DNA of 64,000 bases from Pseudomonas silvicola (GTDB lineage: Bacteria > Pseudomonadota > Gammaproteobacteria > Pseudomonadales > Pseudomonadaceae), in the NCBI RefSeq assembly GCF_026651855.1, contig NZ_CP093280.1:4070001-4134000 (forward strand), read 5' to 3'. The notes beneath the pieces were generated by a model. That model was not told where the DNA came from, searched no databases, and was given only the letters and a program-made list of their open reading frames with translations. Shown piece by piece: positions 1-8,900 of the stretch; positions within the stretch are counted from its first letter, which is position 1, and each line of letters starts with the position of its first letter. The position numbers were made by a program, and so were the translations under genes.

Positions 1-331
1 AGCGTCGATGCCATGACGGACGAAATGATGCCTTTGGACAAGGGAGCCTCTGGGACGCGGGGTGGAACGGGCAGGTAAGCGGACAATGATCGCATTCGCA
101 GGCAGGGTGTGTCACCAGAATGGGGCGGTCATTGATACATTTCGGTGCACGCTGGAAGGATGGCTGCCGGGTAGGATGGTGACGCCAGATATCATCCGCC
201 AGCGCACATCTAACCAAACAGTTCATATAGCAGGCTGATTGGATCCAGCCGAACGGTAGGCTCAGGCTATCGACGGCGTAGTGGCACACTGATATATTCG
301 CGCCACCTCCCACTGCCCATCGTGTGCCATC
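1..331. other. Left-edge region without a clear gene
   Basis: A frame is open from the first base to a TAA at 76-78 and would encode 25 residues, so it could be the tail of a gene cut by the window edge, but nothing in it is recognisable. From 79 to 331 I see no open frame with coding character and no clear terminator or promoter. The stretch presumably holds the promoter of the lipoprotein gene that starts at 332. Confidence 0.3.
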
Positions 332-985
332 ATGTACCCCCTCAAGTCACTTCTGGCAGCCTGCGTGCTGCTCAGCGGGTGCAACGGAATGCCGACCGCC
401 TTCACCACGGACCCTGTCTATGATCAAGCCTTCGTCGTTCATTCAGGGGGGCCTTTGCCTTTCATGCTGATGGGCACGGCGGTGCAGTGGAACGCCGACT
501 ACGCGGTGACCGTCAAGCACATCCCGTACCTGTCGGGGGCTGTCTACCAAGGCCAGGCCGACGTACAGTTCTTCCGCCACAAGGCCGATCACGCTCCCCA
601 ATGGCGGGCGTATGCGCCGGGCGAGACATTGACGGCAGTGGGTTTCAACTCCCTGTACGTGCCCGTCAAGGGTGAAGGCCATGCGCTGCCGGCCATGGTA
701 CGGCTGAACGCCCAGGAAGGCGGGGTGATGTACGGCACCCATGATGGCGCCACCGCGAAAGGCATGTCCGGCGGCCCGGTGTTCGCCGCCGACGGCAAGG
801 TGGTCGGCATCAACGTTGCCTACCTGACCCGCGGCGACCTGGCGGGCCTCAAGCGTGCAGACCTGGCCAACGAGCCACGGGTGAGCATCTTCCTGCCCTA
901 TGCCGAAATCACTCGCGAGTGGCAGCGGTACCTGGCGCAGTCGCAGCCGTTGCAGGCGCCAGCCACCAAGTTGGCGAGCCGCTGA
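332..985 (+). CDS. Trypsin-like serine protease family lipoprotein
   Basis: 217 residues. The N-terminus is a lipoprotein signal with the lipobox LLSGC, so the mature protein should be lipidated at Cys17. The motif GMSGGPVF near residue 148 is the serine-nucleophile box of S1/trypsin-like peptidases, followed by the usual DGKVVGINVAY strand. A histidine in VTVKHIPYL near residue 60 may be the catalytic His. The acidic member is not obvious, so activity is uncertain. It is convergent with the type I secretion operon, with 15 bp between the two stop codons. Being envelope-bound next to an adhesin exporter it might process surface proteins, but that is only inference from position. Confidence 0.7.
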   Translation: MYPLKSLLAACVLLSGCNGMPTAFTTDPVYDQAFVVHSGGPLPFMLMGTAVQWNADYAVTVKHIPYLSGAVYQGQADVQFFRHKADHAPQWRAYAPGETLTAVGFNSLYVPVKGEGHALPAMVRLNAQEGGVMYGTHDGATAKGMSGGPVFAADGKVVGINVAYLTRGDLAGLKRADLANEPRVSIFLPYAEITREWQRYLAQSQPLQAPATKLASR

Positions 986-1000
986 TCGCCGCCCTGCCTG

Positions 1001-2182
1001 TTAGCGCTCGCGCAGGGCTTCGCGGGCGCGGTTCAGCGGTTTGATCAGGTAGTCGAGCACGGTTTTCTCGCCGGTGCGGATGTCGACGGTGGCGATCATG
1101 CCCGGGACGATGGCGAAGGTCTTGCCGGCCTTGTTGCGCAATACGTCGGCCTTGGTGCGGATGAACACCCGGTAGTAGAACACTTCCGGCTTGGCTTCGT
1201 CCTGGATGGTGTCCGGGGAGATGGTCACGACCTTGCCGTCCAGGCTGCCGTAGATGGAATAGTCATAGGCGGTGATCTTGACCTTGGCTTCCTGGTCCGG
1301 GTGGATGAAGGCGATGTCCCGCGGGGCTATGCGGGTTTCGATCAGCAGTTGCTCGTCCAGCGGCACGATTTCCATCAGTTGGCCGTTGGGCGGTACGACG
1401 CCGCCCACCGTGGTCACCTTGATGTCCTTGACGATCCCGCGCACCGGCGAGCGCAAGGTCAGGCGTTCCAGCGAGTCGTTGCGCCCGCGAATGATGGCCA
1501 CCAGCATGTCTGCCTCGGCGTTGGCCTTGGCCAGGTCTTCACGGGCGCGCACCATGTAGTCCGAGCGCGCCTCGGTGGCCTTGAGCTCGAGTTCCGAGCG
1601 CTGGCGGTTCAGCCGCAGCACCTCGACGCGGCTGGACGCGCCGATCTTGGCCAGGTTTTCGGTGATCTCCAGCTCGCTGCGCACCAGGCGCAGGCTGTCC
1701 TGAATACCCGCCAGGGTCGCCTCCAGGCCACGGCGGCGGGTGCTGTACAGCTCGGTTTCGGCGCGGGTCAGGTCGGGGTAGGCTGCCAGTGATTCGGGAA
1801 ACTTCAATGGCTTGTCGCTGACCTCGGCCTGCAAACGGCTGACGCTGGCCAGCGCGGCGCGGTATTTGGCTTCGCTCTCGCCGACGTTGGATTCGTTCTT
1901 CACCGGGTCGAGCTGGGCCAGCACCTCGCCGCGTTCCACCAGGGCGCCTTCGGTGACGTTCATTTGCTTGATGATGCCGCCTTCCATGGACTGGATCACC
2001 TGCTCGCGGGAACTGGGAATGACCTTGCCGGTGCCGGTGGACACCTCCACCACCTGGAACCAGTAGGCCCAGGCGAAAAAGCAGCCCAGCATCAGCGCGC
2101 AGCCCCAGATCACCCGGGTGCCGCGCACCAGGCCACGGTCGTCATCGCCGTCCAGATAGGACGCGTGCTCGTAAGTGCTCAT
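1001..2182 (-). CDS. lapJ: HlyD-family periplasmic adaptor of type I secretion (LapJ-like)
   Basis: 393 residues, normal for the HlyD/LapC family. A short cytoplasmic N-terminus is followed by one membrane segment near residues 25-45, a lipoyl half-motif (EGGIIKQMNVTEGALVERG), a long alpha-hairpin rich in Glu/Arg/Leu (about 95-235), the second lipoyl half (LRSPVRGIVKDI) and a beta-barrel end. It links the inner-membrane ABC exporter to the TolC-type pore. Its ATG overlaps the stop of the ABC gene in an ATGA, indicating translational coupling. The order adhesin-TolC-ABC-HlyD matches lapF-lapHIJ of P. putida, and the symbol rests on that parallel. Confidence 0.88.
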   Translation of the reverse strand: MSTYEHASYLDGDDDRGLVRGTRVIWGCALMLGCFFAWAYWFQVVEVSTGTGKVIPSSREQVIQSMEGGIIKQMNVTEGALVERGEVLAQLDPVKNESNVGESEAKYRAALASVSRLQAEVSDKPLKFPESLAAYPDLTRAETELYSTRRRGLEATLAGIQDSLRLVRSELEITENLAKIGASSRVEVLRLNRQRSELELKATEARSDYMVRAREDLAKANAEADMLVAIIRGRNDSLERLTLRSPVRGIVKDIKVTTVGGVVPPNGQLMEIVPLDEQLLIETRIAPRDIAFIHPDQEAKVKITAYDYSIYGSLDGKVVTISPDTIQDEAKPEVFYYRVFIRTKADVLRNKAGKTFAIVPGMIATVDIRTGEKTVLDYLIKPLNRAREALRER

Positions 2183-4338
2183 GCCTGGGCTCCTTGGGGT
2201 TGCTTGAGGCGCGCGAGCGCGGCGTCGCGGTGGTCATCGATGACGATGCGGCCACCGTCGAGCACGATGATCCGCTCCACCAGTTGCAGCAGGCTGACCC
2301 GGTGGGTGGCTACCACCAGGGTGCGGCCCTGGGTCCAGGTGGCCAGTTGTTCCAACAGGCGCCGTTCGGTGATGTCATCGAGGCTGGCGGTGGGCTCGTC
2401 CAGTAACAGTACCTGGGGCTGGCGCAGCAGCAGGCGCGACAGCAGCAGGCTCTGGCGCTGGCCGCCGGACAGGCCCTGACCGCCTTCCAGGATGAGGTGG
2501 TCCATGCCCTTGGGCAGCAGGCGCACGAAATCCAGGGCACCGGTCAGCGACAGCGCCGCGAGGATCTCCTGGTCGCTGGCCTGGCCGGCGCCCAGGGTGA
2601 TGTTGTCGCGCAGGGTGCCGTGAAACAACCGCGCGTGCTGGGCCATCAGGCCCACGTCGCGGCGCAGGTCGGCGGGGTCCAGGTGGGGCAGGGCAATGCC
2701 GTCCAGGGTGGTCTCGCCGGTGCTCAGGTCCATGGCCCCGGCCAACGCTTGCAGCAGGGTGGACTTGCCGGCGCCATTGCGGCCCAGCACGGCGATGTGT
2801 TCGCCCGGGCGGATGGTCAGGTTCAGGGCACTGAGGGCCGGCGCGGCCTCTTCGCTGTAGCGGAAGCTGGCCTGCTTGAACTGATAGTCGCCACGAATGG
2901 CCGGCAGGTGCACCCGCTGGCTGCCTTCGGGGTGGTCCACCGGCAACTGCATGATGCGGTTCAAGCCTTCCAGCGCCACCTTGGCCTGCTGCCAGCGGGT
3001 CAGCACGTGGGTCAGTTGCGCCATGGGCGCCATCATCCGCGACGACAGGATCGACGCCGCCACCAGGCTGCCGGTGGTCAGGTCGCCGGCGATGACCATG
3101 GGTGCGCCGAACACGATCACCACCGCGAACACCGCGCTCTGCACGTTCTGGGTCCAGGCCACCAGGCTGTTGGTGAGGTTGCGCAGGCGCAGGCTGCTTT
3201 GCGCGGAGGCTGCGTTGTACTGGTTCCACTGTTGCTGGAAGCGTTGCTCGGCCTGCAGCGCCTTGATGTCGTCCAGGCCCTGGATGCTTTCCACCAGCAT
3301 GGCGTTGCGCAAGGCGGCCTCGCGCATGGACTCGTTGGCCAGGCGCGCCAGTTTGCGTTGCGCCAGGATACCGGGCAATACCATCGCCACCAGGGCGACC
3401 ACGGGGATGGCCACCAGGGCGCCACCGATCAGGTAGAACACCAGCAGGAACAGCAGGAAGAACGGCAGGTCGGCCAGCGCCGTGGCGGTGCTGGAGGTGA
3501 TCAGGTCGCGAATTTGTTCCAGCTCGCGCAACTGCGAAATGAACGAGCCGGTCGAGCGCGGGCGTGCCGAATTGCGCAGGCGCAAGGCGTGCCCGAACAC
3601 CAGGTCGGACACCCGCAGGTCGGCGCGCTTGCCCAGCAGGTCAGTGATGCGCAAACGCGCGATGCGCATGACGAAATCGAACACCACCGACAGCAGCACG
3701 CCACCGAACAGCACGTACAGGGTGGGCAAGGATTCGGCCGGGATCACCCGGTCGTACACCTGCATGGAAAACAGCACCCCGGCCAGGCCCAGCAGGTTGG
3801 CCACCAGCGAGGCGATCATCACGTGGGTGTAGGGGCGCAGGTCGCGCAGCACGATGCGGCGGAACCAGTGTTCGTCGAAGGGCTTGACGTAGTCGTCGGT
3901 GCGCACGTCGCTCAGGGCCCGGGTGGGGCGCAGCACCACGGTACGGATCGCTTCGCCCGCCAGGGTGGCCGGGGCCAAGCGGCTTTGCAGGCCCTGGTCG
4001 CCGCTGAACACCACGCCCAGTTCGCCGTCCTCGCCCACGCTTTCCACCACGCCCACCTGGCCGTCGCGCAACTGCACCACCAGCGGCGCGCGCCAGCGGC
4101 TGAGGCTGCGCCGGTCGAAACCGGCGAACTTGACGCTCAGCCCGGCCTGGCGGGCCATGTGCCGAACCACGTCTTCCAGGCGCCCGTCCGGTTGCAGGGA
4201 GGCGAGGCGGATGCTTTCCGGCGACACGTCCAGGCGGTAGTGGCGGGCCACGGTGAGCACGGCTTCAAGCCACGGCGCGTAGTCGGCCTTGGGGGCGGCG
4301 CCGGCCGGGTCGTGGGGGATGACGGTGGCGTCGGTCAT
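2179..4338 (-). CDS. lapI: Type I secretion permease/ATPase (LapI-like)
   Basis: 719 residues from the ATG at 4338, chosen because it overlaps the upstream stop as ATGA; a start farther upstream would run into the TolC gene. The first ~130 residues resemble a C39-like domain without an evident catalytic Cys, as in exporters of RTX adhesins. Six membrane helices lie around residues 150-430. The nucleotide-binding domain has Walker A (GRNGAGKST), signature LSGGQRQ, Walker B (VLLLDEPTASLD) and the switch His (VVATHR). It should power export of the adjacent giant adhesin. Closest described parallels are LapB and LapI; the operon position favours LapI. Confidence 0.9.
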   Translation of the reverse strand: MTDATVIPHDPAGAAPKADYAPWLEAVLTVARHYRLDVSPESIRLASLQPDGRLEDVVRHMARQAGLSVKFAGFDRRSLSRWRAPLVVQLRDGQVGVVESVGEDGELGVVFSGDQGLQSRLAPATLAGEAIRTVVLRPTRALSDVRTDDYVKPFDEHWFRRIVLRDLRPYTHVMIASLVANLLGLAGVLFSMQVYDRVIPAESLPTLYVLFGGVLLSVVFDFVMRIARLRITDLLGKRADLRVSDLVFGHALRLRNSARPRSTGSFISQLRELEQIRDLITSSTATALADLPFFLLFLLVFYLIGGALVAIPVVALVAMVLPGILAQRKLARLANESMREAALRNAMLVESIQGLDDIKALQAEQRFQQQWNQYNAASAQSSLRLRNLTNSLVAWTQNVQSAVFAVVIVFGAPMVIAGDLTTGSLVAASILSSRMMAPMAQLTHVLTRWQQAKVALEGLNRIMQLPVDHPEGSQRVHLPAIRGDYQFKQASFRYSEEAAPALSALNLTIRPGEHIAVLGRNGAGKSTLLQALAGAMDLSTGETTLDGIALPHLDPADLRRDVGLMAQHARLFHGTLRDNITLGAGQASDQEILAALSLTGALDFVRLLPKGMDHLILEGGQGLSGGQRQSLLLSRLLLRQPQVLLLDEPTASLDDITERRLLEQLATWTQGRTLVVATHRVSLLQLVERIIVLDGGRIVIDDHRDAALARLKQPQGAQA

Positions 4339-5768
4339 GGCTGGATCTCCACGTGCTGGATGGTGCTGTGGTCGATGCCGAAGGCGCGGCGCAGGCCACC
4401 ACTGTTGTACAGGCAATCGATTTGCAGGCGGCGCAGGTCGGCCACGGTGTTTTCCAGGTCGAAGCGCGACTGGTAGATCTCCTGCTCGGCGTTGAGCAGG
4501 TCCAGCAGGGGGCGGGTACCCAGTTCAAGGTATTGCTTGCCATAGAGCTCGCGGGCCTGGCTGATGCTGGCCTCGCGGGTTTTCAGGGCATCGAGGCGCC
4601 GGCCCAGGCCGGCGGTCTGCGATTGGGCTTCGGTGAGGCCCTGGCGCGCCTGCAGGCGGGCGGCGTCCTCGGCTGAATCGGCGGCGGTCAGGGCATGGCC
4701 GGCGGCGCGGCTGCGCGCGCTGATGGCGCCGCCCTGGTAGATCGGCACTTCCAGGTTGAGGAAAATGCCCACCTGGGTACGGTCCACCGCCGGGTTGTCT
4801 TTGTTGTAGTCGTTGTCCAGGTACTGGTTGAACGACGGTTCCAGCGACAGGGTAGGGTAGGCCTCGGCCTTGGCCTGGGCCAGTTCCGCCTGGGCCTGGC
4901 TGCGCTGCGCCACGGCGGCGAGCACGGCAGGCAGGGCATCGCCGTTGTCCGGTGCCACGCACGACTGGTTCAGGCCGGGCGCGAAGGCATCGGTGACCTG
5001 CGGCACGCTGCGCCGCCCCAGCAGGTTGGCCAGGGTTGACTGCCAGCGTGCGTACTGGGCCTTGTAGTCTTGCAGGGTGGCCATGCCGCCTTCCGCCCGG
5101 GACTGCGCCTGAACCACATCGGAGCGGGTACTGGCGCCCATGTCGCTGCGTTGCTGGGCCAGGTCGACGATGTCGCCGATGCCATGGATCTGGTCGCGCG
5201 CGATCACCAGCAGGTGCTGGTAGCGCTGCACTTCGATGTAGGCATAGGCGGTGTCGCGGGCCACCTGGTCGATGGCCAGCAGGATATTGGCCTGGCTCTG
5301 CGCCACCTTGGCGCGGGCGGCGTCGACGGCGTTGTCGACCTTGCCGAAGTCATAAAGCATCTGCTTGAGCGAGATGCTGATGGCCTGGGTGTTGCGGTCG
5401 CCGTCATAACCGCTGTCGTAGCCGCCCTTGATACCCCCCGTGACCTGGGGGTAGTAGCCGGCCTTGGCGACGTTGATGCCTTCGCCCTGTTGGTAGAGGG
5501 TGCCGATGGCCTGGCCGATGCTGGGATGCCAGTCCACCGCCACGCGAATGGCCTGCTCCAGCCCCAGGGACTGCTCACTGGCCTTGACCGAGGCCGGGCC
5601 CGTGGGCTCGGCGCTGACCCGGTCGGGCGCGGTGCGCAATTTGCTCGGGCTGATCACGCTGAGCTCGGGGTCCAGATGGTCGTCGGCCGTGGCCGATGGG
5701 GAAAACGTGTACTGCAGGCTGGTGGTCAATACGACCGCCGATAACATCCCTAGTCGAACTGGCTTCAC
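4335..5768 (-). CDS. lapH: TolC-family outer-membrane channel (LapH-like)
   Basis: 477 residues. An N-terminal signal peptide precedes two TolC repeats, each with an amphipathic helical pair: the first starts at LEQAIRVAVDWHPSIGQA and the second carries AELAQAKAEAYPTLSLEP. The protein forms the trimeric outer-membrane duct of the type I exporter. It is the first gene of the three-gene secretion operon and lies 138 bp downstream of the adhesin stop; a REPIN fills much of that gap, so adhesin and exporter may be expressed at different levels. Both downstream junctions are ATGA overlaps. Confidence 0.88.
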   Translation of the reverse strand: MKPVRLGMLSAVVLTTSLQYTFSPSATADDHLDPELSVISPSKLRTAPDRVSAEPTGPASVKASEQSLGLEQAIRVAVDWHPSIGQAIGTLYQQGEGINVAKAGYYPQVTGGIKGGYDSGYDGDRNTQAISISLKQMLYDFGKVDNAVDAARAKVAQSQANILLAIDQVARDTAYAYIEVQRYQHLLVIARDQIHGIGDIVDLAQQRSDMGASTRSDVVQAQSRAEGGMATLQDYKAQYARWQSTLANLLGRRSVPQVTDAFAPGLNQSCVAPDNGDALPAVLAAVAQRSQAQAELAQAKAEAYPTLSLEPSFNQYLDNDYNKDNPAVDRTQVGIFLNLEVPIYQGGAISARSRAAGHALTAADSAEDAARLQARQGLTEAQSQTAGLGRRLDALKTREASISQARELYGKQYLELGTRPLLDLLNAEQEIYQSRFDLENTVADLRRLQIDCLYNSGGLRRAFGIDHSTIQHVEIQP

Positions 5769-5806
5769 GTAAGTCCCTTACTGTGGTTCTGAATTCCTTT
5801 GCCCAG

Positions 5807-5875
5807 TGCAGGGGCTGGCTTGCCAGCGAGCTTTTCAATGCTGCCGAACAGCTCTGGCAAGCCAGCTCCCGCAGG
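5807..5875. repeat. REPIN between adhesin and exporter operon
   Basis: Two inverted REP arms (GGGCTGGCTTGCCAGCGAGC and its near complement CTGGCAAGCCAGCTCCCGCA) flank a short spacer with CTGCCGAACAG. The sequence type is the common Pseudomonas GAGCTGGCTTGCCAGC REP. It lies 32 bp downstream of the adhesin stop and can fold into a long hairpin, which could end or stabilise the adhesin transcript. Confidence 0.75.
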
Positions 5876-5906
5876 GCTGATGCCTACTTCATTACCCTAG
5901 TGCAAT

Positions 5907-8900
5907 TTAGACCACATGCACCCCGCTCTGTACCCAAAGATGGTGGCTGGGATCTTGCTCGGGCGTGTACTGGGTATAACTCACGCCGTCGGCGGTCTCC
6001 GTGCCGCTGGCTGTCCACGTATCGGTCATGTGCACGCTGTCCTGGCTGTTGCCCTTGATGATCAGTTTGCTGTCACCACTCTCGATCACCGCCAGCATGT
6101 CAGCCAGGTTCAGGGTCAAGGCCACCGCGCTGGTGCTGTTGAGGTCCAGGATCTCGATGTTGTGGATGCGGCTGGCCAGGGTGCCCAGGTCGATGGTGGC
6201 GTCGCCGCCGTCCCACATCAGCGTGTCGGTGCCGGTGCCGCCGTCCACCGAGGCAAAGTTCTGGTCGTGGACGATCATGGTGTCGTTGCCGGCACCGCCG
6301 ATGATGGTCACCGCGCCACCGTGGATGGCGTCCAGTGTGTCGTTGCCGTCGGTACCTTGCAGCACCTCGGTACTGGTGCTGGCCGCCGCCACCGTGGTGG
6401 TCGCGGTGCTGGTTTCATCGCTGACCAGGGCCAGCGCACTGAAAGTGCTGGCTGTGGCGCCGGCCTGGGTCAGGTCGATGGTCAAGGTGGAGATGTCGGT
6501 CGTGCCGTTGGGGTGGGTGAGTTCGTAGGTGAACACATCGCTGTGGCCGATCGCCGCGTCCGTCAGCCCGGCGTTGAGCGTGTAGGTGTAGCTGCCATCG
6601 GCATGCACCAGCAGCGAGCCGTAGGTGCCGGCGATGGTGGTGCCGTTGTAGCCGGGCGTCACGTAGCTGCCGGCCAATAGCACGCTGAGCACGGTGTAGG
6701 CCGAGCCCAGGATGTCGGCCCCGCCGCCCGCGGTGTCGGTCAGCAGGTTGCCGACGACCGGCGTGTAGCTGCCCACTACGTACTGATTGGTGTAGGTGGC
6801 CACGTTGGTGATGCTGGTGGTGATGCTACTGGCCAGGCCAATGCCGGTGACGACGACCTTGACCTGGTAGGTGCCGGAGGTCTGGTCGTCGAAGGTCACG
6901 CCATAGTTGTTGCCACCCAGGCTCAGCAGCGCGCCACCGCTGACGCTTTTCACCAGCACGTACTGGCCGGTGCTGGTGTTGAGCTTGTAGAGGCCCAGGG
7001 TCAGGCTGCTGGCCAGGCTCAGGAGGTTGCTGGCGTTGAGGGTGACCGTCAGGTCGCTCACCGTGTTCGCCGCCACGCTGGTAGTGTAGGTGGCATTGGC
7101 GCCACCCAGCAGCGGCACGGACAGCGTGCCCAGGATAGCGGTGCTGGTCACCTCTTTGGCCGCCAGGGTAATGCTGGTGCTGGCGATGTCGTAGGTGGCG
7201 TCCACCACGGTGGCGGCGGCCGCCAGGTTGGTGCTGCTCCAGGTCTCGGTGGACTGCGGGCTTTCGATGCGTACGTACAGCGTCGCGGTGGCGCTCAGGC
7301 CGTTGGCGTGCACCAGCTGGTAGGTGAAGGTGTCCACCTGGCCGATGCTGCTGGTGCTGCCGTTGGCGGTGTACGTGTAGCTGCCATCGGCATGGATCAC
7401 CAGGGTGCCGTACAGCCCCTGTACCGTCGTGCCGGCGCCACTGGCGGCGGTGACGAAGGTGCCGTTCTTGGAAATCTGCAGCACGGCGGCGCTGTCCGGG
7501 CCCAGTTGGTCGGCCAGGCCGTTGGTGCCCAGGTCGGTGAGCACGTTACCGGTGGTGGCCACGCCCGCCGAACCGGTGAACTGCGTCAGGCTGCTGGTCT
7601 GCTGCGTTACGTCGGTGGTGACCGTGGTCAGCACACCAATGCCGCTGCTGGACACCACCAGGCGGTAGTCGCCGGACAGCAGCGCGCTGATGTTGACCTG
7701 CACTTCCTGGGAGTTGATGGTCAGCAGGTCGAGGATGCCGCGGCTGCCGTTGACGTCCAGGGTGACCCAGTTGCCGCTGGCGTCCTTGACCTGCAGGGTG
7801 TAGCTGACACCGGTCAGCAGTGACACCAGGCTGCCCGCAGTCAGCGTCATGCTCGAAGTTACCGAGGTGCCGCTGCCCACGGTGAAGGTGTAGGTCTTGG
7901 AGAAACCGGCCAGCAGGGTGGTGAAGGAATCCGTGTAGTGGGTGGTGGTGCTCACCGGGGTCAGGTTGACCGTGGCCACGGCCAGGTCGTTGCTGGCAGT
8001 GACCGGGGCATTGGCGTCCAGGTCCGGGGCGGTGACCGTCACCGCGGTCGAGACGTTGCCGTTGGCGTCGGTGAGGCTGACGCTGAGGGTTTCGCCGTTG
8101 ATCTGCGCGGCGCTGAGGACCACGCTGAACACCCCGGTGCCACCCACGGTGCCAGTCCCCAGCACCAGGCCGGAAGCGGCCTTGATGGTGACGATGCTGT
8201 TGGCCTCGCCGGTACCGCTGACGGTGAGACCATCGGCGCTGACCAGCAGGGTACTGGCCGCGGCGGGTGGGGTCAGGTCCGGCGCGATGGTGGTCGCGGC
8301 GGTCGAGACGTTGCCGCTGGGGTCGGCCTGGGTGACGCTCAGGACCTGGCTGTTGATCTGCGCGGTCGTCAGGGCTACCGAGAAGCTGCCGTTGGCGGCC
8401 ACGGTGGTGGTGCCCAGTACCGACGTACCGGCGCGCACGGTGACGGTGGAACCGGCCACGCCGGTACCGGTCACCAGGGTGCCGCTGGCGTTCACCAGAA
8501 CGCCGGTAGGCGCGGCGGGTGCCGTGGTGTCGGGTGCGGTCAGGCTGGCCGTGGCCGAGGCGTTGCCGGCCACATCGGTCTGGCGCACGGTCAGCACCTG
8601 GCCATCGAGCTGGGCGCTGCTCAGGGTCACGGTGAAGGAGCCCCCGAGGCCGACCACCGCGGTGCCCAAGGTGGCGCCGCCACTGCTGACGGTAACCGTG
8701 GCGCCGGCCTCGCCGGTGCCAGTCAGGGTGATGCCGTTGGCGGCCAGCGCCAGGGCCCCAGGGGCGGTGGGCGCCTGTGTGTCCAGGGCCGTCAGGGTCG
8801 ACGCCAGCGAGGCATTGCCGGCGGCGTCGGTCTGCACCAGGGTCAGCACCTGGCCGTTGAGCTGGGCGGTGCCCAGCGTCACGGTGAAGGTACCGGCCGA

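Noticed and set aside
1-78. C-terminal fragment of a gene at the left edge
   Set aside because: The 25-residue open frame has no recognisable similarity; too short to call a gene.
2497-4476. 659-codon open frame opposite the ABC exporter gene
   Set aside because: Composition is Gln/His/Gly-rich and has no domain; the minus-strand frame has all ABC motifs.
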